15,630 nt of DNA from Clostridiales bacterium UBA929. GTDB lineage: Bacteria > Bacillota > Clostridia > Oscillospirales > UBA929. How positions within the stretch are numbered: the stretch's first letter is position 1; every line of letters starts with the position of its first letter. Under the pieces are notes generated by a model. It ran no database searches. It was not told the origin of the DNA and was given only the letters and a program-made list of their open reading frames with translations. The stretch spans positions 1 to 15,630 of the forward strand of contig DBDP01000048.1 of the NCBI GenBank assembly GCA_002293625.1, written 5' to 3'. Of this stretch, positions 7,423 through 14,326 are shown piece by piece. The translations under genes were made by a program, and so were the position numbers.

Positions 7423-7983
7423 ATGTCCATCACGAAAGAGACAATCTTATTGTTAAAGCGAACCGACGTGAGCAGAGACGCGGAAAAGACAAAGCAGCGA
7501 GTGAAGGAAGGTTTTTTGTCGCTTCGGAACAAGCAGAAGACGGAGATCGTGGAACTGAGCGGGCTGAAGCGCACTTCCATCTATCGCGTGTTCAGGGAAG
7601 GGAGCATCAGCGCCAAAATTACGCTTGCAATGGCGCAGATACTTAACGTCTCCCCTTTCTACTTCACCGGCGAAACGGATCAAAAAGAACCGCTTACGGA
7701 TGCGCAGGTGGTATCCTTTCTGAAAGCAAAAGGATACCTAAAGATTGCGGATATGATGTCGGAGGAACTGAAGAGCGAGAATAAGCAACCCAATCCGGTC
7801 GTTCCGGCAGGCGGTTCACTTTTCATCCCGGTGTTTCCCGACAACCCGGAATTCAACGAAGCCGTATCTTACCTCCGGGAGGAAGACGCGATTACGCTGT
7901 TGCGGGCATTGCTGATTCGGGGGAAAGCGGGCGGTGACGCGGCGCAGATCGCCGATGTTGTGAAAAGGTGCTTGCTGGTGTAA
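7423..7983 (+). CDS. Helix-turn-helix DNA-binding protein (XRE-like)
   Basis: A 186-residue protein with a helix-turn-helix at about residues 38-60 (KTEIVELSGLKRTSIYRVFR), followed by ITLAMAQILNVSPFYFTGE (66-84), which resembles the last helices of cro/C1-type domains where an operon-specific inducer or dimer region follows. The C-terminal half (about 90-186) contains LTDAQVVSFLKAKGYLKIADMM and a second helical stretch ending in ALLIRGKAGGDAAQIADVVKRCLL. I do not recognise it as a named family. It may form the dimer or effector part. ATG at 7423 has AGGAGGG 7-8 bases upstream. It is monocistronic, between its own promoter and terminator, and its partner genes are not obvious from context. The dyad over its promoter suggests self-regulation. 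Confidence 0.75.
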   Translation: MSITKETILLLKRTDVSRDAEKTKQRVKEGFLSLRNKQKTEIVELSGLKRTSIYRVFREGSISAKITLAMAQILNVSPFYFTGETDQKEPLTDAQVVSFLKAKGYLKIADMMSEELKSENKQPNPVVPAGGSLFIPVFPDNPEFNEAVSYLREEDAITLLRALLIRGKAGGDAAQIADVVKRCLLV

Positions 7984-8021
7984 TGCAAGAAGAACCCCAT
8001 TTAACATATGGACACAGTATG

Positions 8022-8052
8022 GAACGCGCCGTTTTATGCGGCGCGTTCTTTG
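8022..8052 (+). terminator. Intrinsic terminator after the HTH gene
   Basis: Perfect 10-bp GC-rich stem GAACGCGCCG/CGGCGCGTTC with a 7-base TTTTATG loop, followed by TTTG. It lies 38 bases after the HTH gene stop. On the minus strand no U-tract follows, so it mainly serves the plus-strand gene. Confidence 0.8.
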
Positions 8053-8107
8053 TAAAAAGGTCGCTTGGCTCAATCGCCGTTAGAATGTATTTGCGTGCCG
8101 CTGTCTG

Positions 8108-10615
8108 TCATTGCATCAATCCGAGTTCCTTTGCCTTAACAATGGCGTCTTTGGATTTCCGCACACCCAGCTTTTTATGGATCACGGAAATATGCGCCTT
8201 GACTGTAGGCAGTGCAAGGTTAAGCTCCGCGGCGATTGCCGTTTGCTTTTTGCCCTCCTCGATCATCTTCAGGATACGCTTCTGCTGGTTTGGCAGGGTG
8301 ACGGGTTTTGCGTTAATATTCCACGCAACGCCGTGCCGGATTTTCGCGTCGTCCCGCGCAAGGCGCAGCACGCGCTCAAAATATGCCCTGTCTAAACCCG
8401 CAAAGCTGTCCGCGTTGTAGGATATCTCCTCCAACATAACCGCAACAGACGCGCCGTCGTCCGCGAAAAGCCTTATGAAGCCGTACCCTTGCGCGTACCG
8501 CAATATTTCATAAAACTTTTCCCGCCCTTCTTTCTTCCGCTTGGAATTATACAGCAGCGCCGCAAGCAGAATGCCCGTCTCGGTAACGTCCAGCGGACGA
8601 ACATAGTCGTGCGCCATCCGATGAAGCTGTGTGAGCAGAACCTCGGCACGGTCGAGTTCGTTGAGCACAAGCAACGCGCGAACGGTGGTAAGGTGCTGAT
8701 TGTACTTATAAAATTCAGGTTTTGCCGGTTCGGTCACAAAATAAAACCGAAGCCATTCCTCGGCAGCCTTTTTATTTGCGTCCATTAAAAGAAATCGGTA
8801 CTCCAGAGCGAGAATATTCGGCAGCAGATGCTCCGAACGGTCGGTTTTCATTCTCTCTTTTGTGTAGGCAAGCATCTTCTTAAATTGTCCCTCGTCCCCG
8901 TCGGCGCGGCTGAGTACGGCGCTCAAGATATGAGGACCGACTACAAGCTCGCCTGCCATGTCTTCTGGCAGCGCCGCGAGGGAACGTTCCGCAAGTTCCC
9001 GCGATTCATCGAGGCGGTCAAGCTCATAGTAAACGCCCGCGACGATCACATCAACGATGATGTCGGTTACCGGACCCAAAATATGCGCGAAGGCTTTTTC
9101 ACAGGCAGCGAACTCCTTTTCAAAATCCGGCAGAGCCACCGTGTAATCACGGTTGCCGCGGTGGAAGAACACCATGTTTTCCGTGATCGTGGCTGTTTGC
9201 AACGTGCTTGCGGAAGGCGTTGCAATATCTATATCCGGGGCGATGCCGGATATCGGCTTGCGAAAGTCCAGTGTGCTTATCATCTTTCCGAGGTCAATGA
9301 AGGCGGCGTTTTGCTTTAAGAAAACCTCCATGTTCGCGTAAAAGCTGTCGGCTGCGCTGAGCATCGCCGGAACATCGTTCATGAGGTAGTGATACCAGAT
9401 GTAGTTTATGAGGATATACGGATTCTTGCCCGTCGCAGCGGCGGGCATTAAATCCGGCAGGTAGTTTTTCAGCATTTGCGCGTGGTAAGCCACAGAGTTG
9501 CTGGTGAGTGAGAACCTGTAAATCATCGCCATACCCGCCGCTATGCCTTCCTCGTCGTCTCCGAGACAGGCGCAGCGCAGGGCGTCATACTCCATGCCCC
9601 GCTCGCTGTAATAACGAGAAGCTGTTTTATACAGAGCTTTTTCATCGACGCCCTCCTCCGCACGCTTGCGCGCGAGAAAATCACGGAACAGATGATGATA
9701 GCTGTACCTGCCCTCCTCCGTCCGGTTCAAAAACGCGTTTGATCGGTGGAGCGTATAAAGATATGCCTCACTGTCGCTCCGGTCTGTAAGCCTGTCGCAA
9801 AGCTCCGGGGTGAGGTCTTCCGCGATGGATGTTTTCATCAAAAACTCCCGGTGCTGTGCCTCCCATGAGTTCCAAACATTCTCATGCAGATATGCGTCCA
9901 GTTTACCCGGTTTTTGACCAAAACTCATACTGCCGGAAAGCAGTAATGCATTGACGCCCATCGGCCAGCCACCCGTCAGGGTATATGCCGCCGCCGCCTG
10001 TTCATCTGTTAATACCTTGTCGCATTGCCGAAAATATCCCGCGATCTCGTCTTTGGTAAAGGCAAGGTCAGACCCGTTTATCCGTACCGCCCTCTTCTTT
10101 GCTTCAAGAGCGGCGAATTGGTTCGGCGGTTCCTGCCGTGAGAGGATAAGCCCTGTGTAATTGTGCGGCAGCAATGTAAGAAGTTCGGGAAATGACTTGC
10201 CGCATTCCTCGTCGGTGAGCAAATGCGCATCGTCTATGATAAGGGCATACAGGTTGCCGTCGTCCTCTAAAAGACCAAACAGGCGCTTGGTATACTCAAT
10301 GGGCGCGGAGTAGAATCCGGGATCGTCTAAAAACGCCGCCCGCCCGTCTTGTAAACTCGCTTTCGCCACGCGCGAGCAAAGCTCCCGATAGAACGCACCC
10401 GGCCAGTTGAGCCGTTCGTTCATTCGCAAAACAATGGGTACGCGGTCTGAATCTTTCAGCCATAGCATGGTACTGACCGTTTTGCCGCTGCCGGCAGGCG
10501 CCGATACCAGCACAAGCCGCCGCGCCGCCGCCCGGTGGAAAGCATTAAGCAGCACATGACGCGGAGCGAGTATCTCTGGAACGGCACTGCCCTCGAACAA
10601 TGATTCTAAATCCAT
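8108..10615 (-). CDS. MalT-type LuxR-family ATP-dependent transcriptional regulator (LAL/STAND)
   Basis: Large signal-integrating regulator of 835 residues. The N-terminal STAND NTPase has Walker A SAPAGSGKT (residues 38-46) and a Walker-B-like LIIDDAH (about 125-131). The middle about 400 residues is a helical TPR-like sensor region, rich in paired helices. The C-terminal about 62 residues form a LuxR/GerE helix-turn-helix, seen as QQKRILKMIEEG, AIAAELNLALPTVKAHIS and IHKKLGVRKSKDAIVKAKELGL. In MalT-type proteins inducer and ATP binding trigger oligomerisation on promoters. I chose ATG at 10615 because GTGGAGA lies 7 bases upstream; the ATG at 10633 (6 more residues) has no good ribosome site. 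It is divergent from the membrane protein-patatin operon and probably controls it through the shared intergenic region. The inducer is unknown. Confidence 0.9.
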   Translation of the reverse strand: MDLESLFEGSAVPEILAPRHVLLNAFHRAAARRLVLVSAPAGSGKTVSTMLWLKDSDRVPIVLRMNERLNWPGAFYRELCSRVAKASLQDGRAAFLDDPGFYSAPIEYTKRLFGLLEDDGNLYALIIDDAHLLTDEECGKSFPELLTLLPHNYTGLILSRQEPPNQFAALEAKKRAVRINGSDLAFTKDEIAGYFRQCDKVLTDEQAAAAYTLTGGWPMGVNALLLSGSMSFGQKPGKLDAYLHENVWNSWEAQHREFLMKTSIAEDLTPELCDRLTDRSDSEAYLYTLHRSNAFLNRTEEGRYSYHHLFRDFLARKRAEEGVDEKALYKTASRYYSERGMEYDALRCACLGDDEEGIAAGMAMIYRFSLTSNSVAYHAQMLKNYLPDLMPAAATGKNPYILINYIWYHYLMNDVPAMLSAADSFYANMEVFLKQNAAFIDLGKMISTLDFRKPISGIAPDIDIATPSASTLQTATITENMVFFHRGNRDYTVALPDFEKEFAACEKAFAHILGPVTDIIVDVIVAGVYYELDRLDESRELAERSLAALPEDMAGELVVGPHILSAVLSRADGDEGQFKKMLAYTKERMKTDRSEHLLPNILALEYRFLLMDANKKAAEEWLRFYFVTEPAKPEFYKYNQHLTTVRALLVLNELDRAEVLLTQLHRMAHDYVRPLDVTETGILLAALLYNSKRKKEGREKFYEILRYAQGYGFIRLFADDGASVAVMLEEISYNADSFAGLDRAYFERVLRLARDDAKIRHGVAWNINAKPVTLPNQQKRILKMIEEGKKQTAIAAELNLALPTVKAHISVIHKKLGVRKSKDAIVKAKELGLMQ

Positions 10616-10653
10616 CCGGCATTCTCCACTCATTTGATAAAGACTACCATATT

Positions 10654-10692
10654 AAAAGTATTAGTATTATTAATACATTGTATAATACTTTT
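10654..10692 (-). promoter_or_regulatory. Symmetric array of four GTATTA half-sites in the divergent intergenic region
   Basis: The hexamer GTATTA occurs at 10658-10663 and 10664-10669, and its reverse complement TAATAC at 10671-10676 and 10683-10688. The inner pair makes the perfect dyad GTATTATTAATAC (10664-10676). The outer pair is embedded in a 10-bp inverted repeat AAAAGTATTA/TAATACTTTT. The array lies 39-77 bases upstream of the regulator start, consistent with an operator or activator site. As RNA it could also fold, but it is very AT-rich. Confidence 0.5.
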
Positions 10693-10734
10693 TTATTATC
10701 AAAATATTTTCGCGATTATTATAGTACTTTATGC

Positions 10735-10763
10735 TTGCCATAGCGCCGTGTGATGTGTATAAT
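10735..10763 (+). promoter_or_regulatory. Sigma-A promoter of the membrane protein-patatin operon
   Basis: TTGCCA (10735-10740) and TATAAT (10758-10763) are separated by 17 bp. The expected start near 10770 leaves a leader of about 45 bases. An 8-base direct repeat TATAGTAC occurs just upstream of the -35 (10720-10727) and just after the -10 (10763-10770), 43 bp apart, close to four helical turns. Confidence 0.8.
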
Positions 10764-10815
10764 ATAGTACCACTACCGATTCAAAAAAGCAAGCGCAACT
10801 ATAGGGGATGGTACA

Positions 10816-11154
10816 ATGGCGACCAACGGCACGCCCGGCATATCCGCCGATAACGGCAAGCTCTGCTGGAGCTATACGATTAATCTGTGGCGTAAGCCAA
10901 TATTACTGCGCCCGCTGGTAATAGTAATGGTCGTGTTCCTCGCAATCACCGTGATTACCGCGACGATTGCCGGGGGCGTCACCGCCCTAATGTGGGCGCT
11001 TGGCGGCGGCATAGCCTTTATGGTTGTTGTCGTGGGACTGACCTACCTCATAATGGCACTGATTCACCGGGGGCGGTACATATTCCTGTTTGAGATGGAC
11101 GAAAATCGTTTGATTTTCCGCCCAGACCTAAAATACGGGGAGAAAGAACGATGA
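10816..11154 (+). CDS. Small two-helix membrane protein, possibly C-terminally shortened
   Basis: A 112-residue protein with a hydrophilic N-terminus carrying KLCWSYTINLWRKPILLRPL, two membrane segments (about residues 33-54 and 57-85) and a short cytoplasmic-type tail starting RGRYIFLFEMDEN. From memory, clostridial membrane proteins of about 200 residues share an N-terminal YxxNLWxxP motif, two helices and a VLFEMDExGV motif followed by about 90 more residues. If this is one of them, it stops just after that motif. ATG at 10816 has AGGGGATGG upstream. The TGA overlaps the patatin ATG (ATGA). First gene of the divergent operon. Function unknown. Confidence 0.7.
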   Translation: MATNGTPGISADNGKLCWSYTINLWRKPILLRPLVIVMVVFLAITVITATIAGGVTALMWALGGGIAFMVVVVGLTYLIMALIHRGRYIFLFEMDENRLIFRPDLKYGEKER

Positions 11155-12005
11155 AGATAGGGCTTGTTTTGGCGGGGGGAATCGCGAAGGGGGCGTATCA
11201 GTTCGGCTTCTGCCGCGCTTTGTCTACCTTTTTCCCTGTAAAAGATATTACCGCTGTCAGCGCGTCCTCCATCGGCATATGGAACTCGCTCGGGTTGCAG
11301 ACCGGGCAGATGGACGTCGGCGAGGAAATGTGGACGGGTTTGAACACGGTCGGTCTGCGCTCTTTTTACAACAAATTCATCAAGGGCGGCTTGCTGCGCG
11401 AATACGCCGCGCGCCTCGCGCAGGGGGCTGCCGGTTTCGACAGGGATTTGTACGGCGTGTGCTGCGAATCGCCCGGTATGGCGCTGAACTACATAAACCT
11501 CCGAAATACCGCGCCGGGTACGCTCTCTTCGTGGCTGCGGGCGTTTGTCTCCATCCCGGTATTGTTCCGCCCGGTGAGCATCGGCGGGAGGCAGTATTTT
11601 GACGGCGGCACGGCGGACAACGTCCCTCTCGCCCCGCTGGCAAGCCACGACCTTGACATTGTGTTCGCGATGCACTTTGACCCTTCCCACAAGCTGGATT
11701 TCGAAAAAATCGGTGCCAAAAGCGCCGTCGAGCTTGTCTATACGGATAAAGGTTTCCTGAAGGGGAGCTTTGACTTCAGCGAAGATACAGTTCGAAGTAG
11801 GATACAGCAAGGGTACGATACGGCGTGTGAAACGATCGAGCAATGCCTCAGCGAGCAAGACCCGGAACGCATCGCCGCGCTGACCGGGCGGCAAAAGCCC
11901 GCTCCGTTCCGCTGGACGTTCGACAGCGTACTGAACCGTTTCAACAGCGTGATGCGGAGGGTTATTGTACGGACAGACGGCGACGGCTGCGATCAAATCG
12001 GATAA
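11151..12005 (+). CDS. Patatin-like phospholipase family protein
   Basis: Predicted acyl hydrolase of 284 residues with a Ser-Asp dyad. The N-terminal glycine-rich oxyanion loop is LAGGIAKGAYQFG (residues 7-19). The nucleophile elbow is ASSIG (38-42, Ser40). The aspartate lies in QYFDGGTADNVPL (Asp151), preceded by SIPVLFRPVSIGGR as is usual in bacterial patatins. The elbow has Ala in place of the first Gly of GxSxG, and the following residues are IWNS instead of the common ALNA. There is no signal peptide or membrane helix, so it is probably cytosolic or membrane-peripheral. ATG at 11151 overlaps the upstream stop, with GGGGAGAAAG in front. Patatins act on membrane lipids, acyl conjugates or as effectors in some defence systems. 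No nucleotide cyclase is nearby, so a CBASS role is not supported. Confidence 0.88.
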   Translation: MKIGLVLAGGIAKGAYQFGFCRALSTFFPVKDITAVSASSIGIWNSLGLQTGQMDVGEEMWTGLNTVGLRSFYNKFIKGGLLREYAARLAQGAAGFDRDLYGVCCESPGMALNYINLRNTAPGTLSSWLRAFVSIPVLFRPVSIGGRQYFDGGTADNVPLAPLASHDLDIVFAMHFDPSHKLDFEKIGAKSAVELVYTDKGFLKGSFDFSEDTVRSRIQQGYDTACETIEQCLSEQDPERIAALTGRQKPAPFRWTFDSVLNRFNSVMRRVIVRTDGDGCDQIG

Positions 12006-12023
12006 TCTGGGAGGACTGTGGCT

Positions 12024-12761
12024 ATGGCGAAGCAAAAAAAGAAAAAGAGCAGCAAGATCCCAATCCCGATCCTTGTGATTATTTACGGCGTGCTGCTGTA
12101 CGCGACCTACCAGAGCGTCAGCTCAATCGTGCTCGCGCTTTTCGGTCAGACTACAACGGGCTACGTTGACTATTACTCCAACACCATCGAGGATAGGTCA
12201 GCTGATGCGGGGCGTTCCCGCAGCATCATTAAGGGCTACTACTTCTATGTGGGCGACAAGACATACCGTGGACGCGTCTCGTATTCGAGCGACGAATCGT
12301 GGCCCAGCCTAAAAGAAGGCGAAACACGCCCGGAGAGTATCCGCTATCTTGGTTTCTTCCCCTATATCAACAGCACGGCGAGCCTTGCCGATTTCGACAG
12401 CATGTCCGGTGGGCAGATATTCGCTACGATTTTCGTCCCGTTTGGGTGTTTCGGCTTGTTTATGCTGCTGCATACGTCTAATAAGCGGGCGAAAAAGAAA
12501 GATCGTGAGGCGGCGGAACGGGCGGCGAAGCGCGAAGCGAGGAAAGCGATCAATACGGATAAGGATGATGGAGGGTTGTTTTGCGAAAAATGCGGCGCGA
12601 AGGTAACAGCGGGAGCGGAGTTTTGCATAAGCTGCGGTACGAAAATACAGGCAGCCAAACCCAGCGTCTGCGCTTCCTGCGGAGCGGCGCTGCCGGACGA
12701 AGCGGTGTTCTGCATCAACTGCGGAACGGCGGCAGACGCGGCGGCTCCCGCAAGCCGATAA
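12024..12761 (+). CDS. DUF3592-like membrane protein with two C-terminal zinc ribbons
   Basis: A 245-residue protein: a lysine-rich N-terminus, membrane segment at about 12-40, an external domain (about 44-125) with GYVDYYSN, GYYFYVGDKTYRGRVSYSSDES and a following helix, then a second membrane segment (about 131-150). This layout resembles DUF3592 proteins. A basic, charged linker (about 152-180) leads to two zinc ribbons with Cys at 187, 190, 201, 204 and 216, 219, 230, 233 (patterns FCEKCG/FCISCG and VCASCG/FCINCG). I chose ATG at 12024, nine bases after GGGAGG. GTG at 12018 is too close to that site. It is 18 bp after the patatin gene, so co-transcribed. The ribbons may mediate protein contacts or sense metal or redox state. 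Function unknown. Confidence 0.8.
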   Translation: MAKQKKKKSSKIPIPILVIIYGVLLYATYQSVSSIVLALFGQTTTGYVDYYSNTIEDRSADAGRSRSIIKGYYFYVGDKTYRGRVSYSSDESWPSLKEGETRPESIRYLGFFPYINSTASLADFDSMSGGQIFATIFVPFGCFGLFMLLHTSNKRAKKKDREAAERAAKREARKAINTDKDDGGLFCEKCGAKVTAGAEFCISCGTKIQAAKPSVCASCGAALPDEAVFCINCGTAADAAAPASR

Positions 12762-12824
12762 TAATGACCGCTGCAAGCGGTGCAATAAACCTTTATTCAA
12801 ATAGAAATCGATGGGAGAACGGCT

Positions 12825-13190
12825 ATGAAAAAGTTTCACACTATGGAAGACGCGGTTGAGTTTGCCGCTACGCTCTGCAACAGCTGGACGGACGCTTTCT
12901 CCGCTGACAACAAGTACAACGCGGATGAAATAGCGGGGATGGCCGGGATTGAGGACGACGAACACCCGCTGGACGAAGACGGCTTTTTTGCCGTTTCCCC
13001 TGCCGGTGCGATCGGCATTTGCGATGACGGCGAGGCCATCAATTGGCTTTTCATCTCCGGCGCCGCGCCGAATGAAGATTTACCCCCGAAGTTTACGGCA
13101 GCCCCCGCGGCGAAGTTCTGCCCCAAATGCGGTAAACCCGTTATCTCCGGCGCGCGTTTCTGCGGAAGCTGCGGCGAAAAGTTAGGGTAA
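12825..13190 (+). CDS. Small acidic protein with C-terminal zinc ribbon
   Basis: A 121-residue soluble protein. The N-terminal about 85 residues are acidic (runs such as GIEDDEHPLDEDGFF and ICDDGEAINWLF) and I do not recognise the fold. The C-terminal zinc ribbon has Cys at 99, 102, 113 and 116 (CPKCG, then CGSCG). ATG at 12825 follows GGGAGA by 6 bases. It lies 63 bp after the two-ribbon membrane protein, with a small hairpin ACCGCT-GCA-AGCGGT (12767-12781) in the gap, and is probably in the same transcript. The ribbon closely resembles those of the neighbour, suggesting the two were built from a shared module or work together. Confidence 0.75.
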   Translation: MKKFHTMEDAVEFAATLCNSWTDAFSADNKYNADEIAGMAGIEDDEHPLDEDGFFAVSPAGAIGICDDGEAINWLFISGAAPNEDLPPKFTAAPAAKFCPKCGKPVISGARFCGSCGEKLG

Positions 13191-13200
13191 AATCAAGTGA

Positions 13201-13408
13201 TTGCGAAATGATACAAAAGCGGAGATAATCAATAGCGAAACCATAGCAACCGAGAGGGCATTGCCGGAGATTAGGGTATGCCCTTTCTGGGTCTGCCGAA
13301 ATTCATACTGCCGCCGACGCCTGTTCCGGCCGTTACGGCACCCGCGTAACGCTGGGGTTGGGCGTTGTTGCATCTGTGATATGTGTCTTGCTGTTGATTG
13401 TGGGGTAG
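13201..13408 (+). pseudogene. Frameshifted remnant of a third zinc-ribbon protein with C-terminal membrane helix
   Basis: One frame reads ATERALPEIRVCPF up to about 13290. The next frame continues GSAEIHTAADACSG, then GTRVTLGLGVVASVICVLL and stops with TAG at 13406-13408. Joined, this resembles a zinc ribbon (CPF-C-G...DACSG-CG) followed by a hydrophobic tail. At the join, a 2-base loss after CCTTTCTG would explain both the frameshift and the missing second cysteine; the fourth cysteine position also reads RY. There is no convincing ribosome site or start, and the frame begins directly after a stop. I treat it as a decayed gene, with low certainty. Confidence 0.4.
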
Positions 13409-13433
13409 CATTCTGTCCGTTAACCTAAATAAG

Positions 13434-13465
13434 GGAGCGCCCCATCTTTTCAGACAGAGCGCTCC
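13434..13465. repeat. Inverted repeat GGAGCGC/GCGCTCC
   Basis: A perfect 7-bp stem (13434-13440 and 13459-13465) with an 18-base loop, placed after the zinc-ribbon genes. Neither side has a clear U-tract, so terminator function is uncertain. Confidence 0.3.
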
Positions 13466-13488
13466 TCGGATTATACTTTCCCTACAAC

Positions 13489-13852
13489 ATGCGCGGGACG
13501 ATTGCCATCGCCCCTACCGTTCCCGCCGTCCCTTGCTTCCGCCGAACTCGCGCAGGAAGGCGAAATTTTCTATGATGCGCTAACGGACAGCGAGCAGACA
13601 GCGGACGCGAAAATTATTGGAATTTTCAAAGAGATTCAACCGCAAGCAGACGCAGACATCCAGCCGACAGCGGGACTTCGTGCCAATATGATGTTTTCTG
13701 ACCATGCCTTTATATCGGATTTGGGAACGGTAAATGAGGGCGAATATACCGGTGCCGTGGTTGGATACGAGTCCGGACAAGGAAACCAGCTAAACATGAG
13801 CAAAATTTATTTTCGGAAGCAATTTAGTTGTGGAGGTTCACCTTTCAAATAA
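13489..13852 (+). pseudogene. Unrecognised gene with intact 3' end and probably frameshifted 5' end
   Basis: The frame ending in TAA at 13850-13852 is open from 13502 but has only a TTG start and a proline-rich N-terminus without a ribosome site. An ATG at 13489 in another frame reads MRGTIAIAPTVPAV. Joining it to LASAELAQEGE by removing one C from the CCC run near 13530-13532 would give a signal-peptide-like N-terminus. The rest (about 100 residues; EGEIFYDALTDSEQTADAK, VNEGEYTGAVVGYESG, NMSKIYFRKQF) looks like a real, polar, possibly exported protein, but I know no family for it. The stop codon lies within the arm of the perfect terminator hairpin at 13847-13891, which supports a genuine gene end. 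Confidence 0.4.
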
Positions 13853-13891
13853 GATATACCCCCGGAACCAGTCCGGGGGTATATCTTATTT
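13847..13891. terminator. Bidirectional intrinsic terminator, perfect 20-bp stem
   Basis: Arms at 13847-13866 and 13872-13891 are exact reverse complements (core ACCCCCGGA/TCCGGGGGT) around a 5-base ACCAG loop. Each strand has an AT-rich outer stem ending in TTATTT, giving U-rich 3' ends both ways. It contains the stop codons of both converging reading frames (TAA at 13850-13852 on plus, TAA at 13888-13886 on minus). Confidence 0.88.
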
Positions 13892-14113
13892 CAGCGTCTC
13901 AATCTCTTCGCAGGTCAAGTCCGTAAACCTCTTTATTCTCTCGACAGGTTCACCGCCTGTTATCATGTTTCGGGCTATCGCAACCCGTCCTTCCCACATC
14001 CCCAATTGCCGCTCATGCCGCATAAACATCGCTTGATCCCGGCGCGCTTTCTCCCGTCGCTCATACAAATCGCGGGTGCGCTCGTCGGCTGTTAGCTCTC
14101 TGAATCTAACCAT
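13886..14113 (-). pseudogene. C-terminal fragment of a second Rpn-family nuclease/transposase-like gene
   Basis: A 75-codon reading frame with VRFRELTADERTRDLYERR, ARRDQAMFMRHERQLG and a C-terminal segment ARNMITGGEPVERI and DLTCEEIETLK. This is the tail of Rpn/PD-(D/E)XK recombination-promoting nuclease proteins, which end in a charged coiled region and a GLSxEEIxxL repeat. The nuclease domain is absent. Its first 112 bases repeat (94% identical by my count, 7 mismatches) the matching part of the gene just upstream, and its ATG overlaps the TAG of that frame by 8 bp without a convincing ribosome site. It therefore looks like the 3' end of a paralogue joined on by recombination or deletion. 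Confidence 0.65.
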
Positions 14114-14326
14114 GGTTCAAACCGTTTACTTCTTCGCGTGACAACCCTGTATCTTCAACAATTTCTTCGATGGGTCTATTACGTTTTAGAAGATTCCGGG
14201 CAACTTCAATTTTTCCCAATTGCCGCTCATGCCGCATGAACATCGCTTGATCCCGTCGCGCTTTCTCCCGACGCTCATACAGATCGCGGGTGCGCTCGTC
14301 GGCTGTCAATTCTCTGAATCTAACCA
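14001..14326. repeat. 112-bp direct repeat (14001-14112 and 14215-14326)
   Basis: The two segments align without gaps at a constant offset of 214 bp, with 7 mismatches by hand count. Both code for the same VRFRELTADERTRDLYERR-type region of Rpn-family tails. The repeat probably marks the crossover region between two tandem paralogues. Confidence 0.8.

Noticed and set aside
11151..12005. Patatin as a CBASS (CapV-type) anti-phage effector
   Set aside because: No CD-NTase/cyclase or ancillary CBASS gene occurs anywhere in the window.
11064..12035. Minus-strand open frame of 323 codons opposite the patatin gene
   Set aside because: Antisense shadow; basic, low-complexity translation with no motif, while the patatin frame has all catalytic motifs.
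12767..12781. Small hairpin ACCGCT-GCA-AGCGGT as an internal terminator
   Set aside because: Only a 6-bp stem with no U-run; reported only as a note within the downstream gene.
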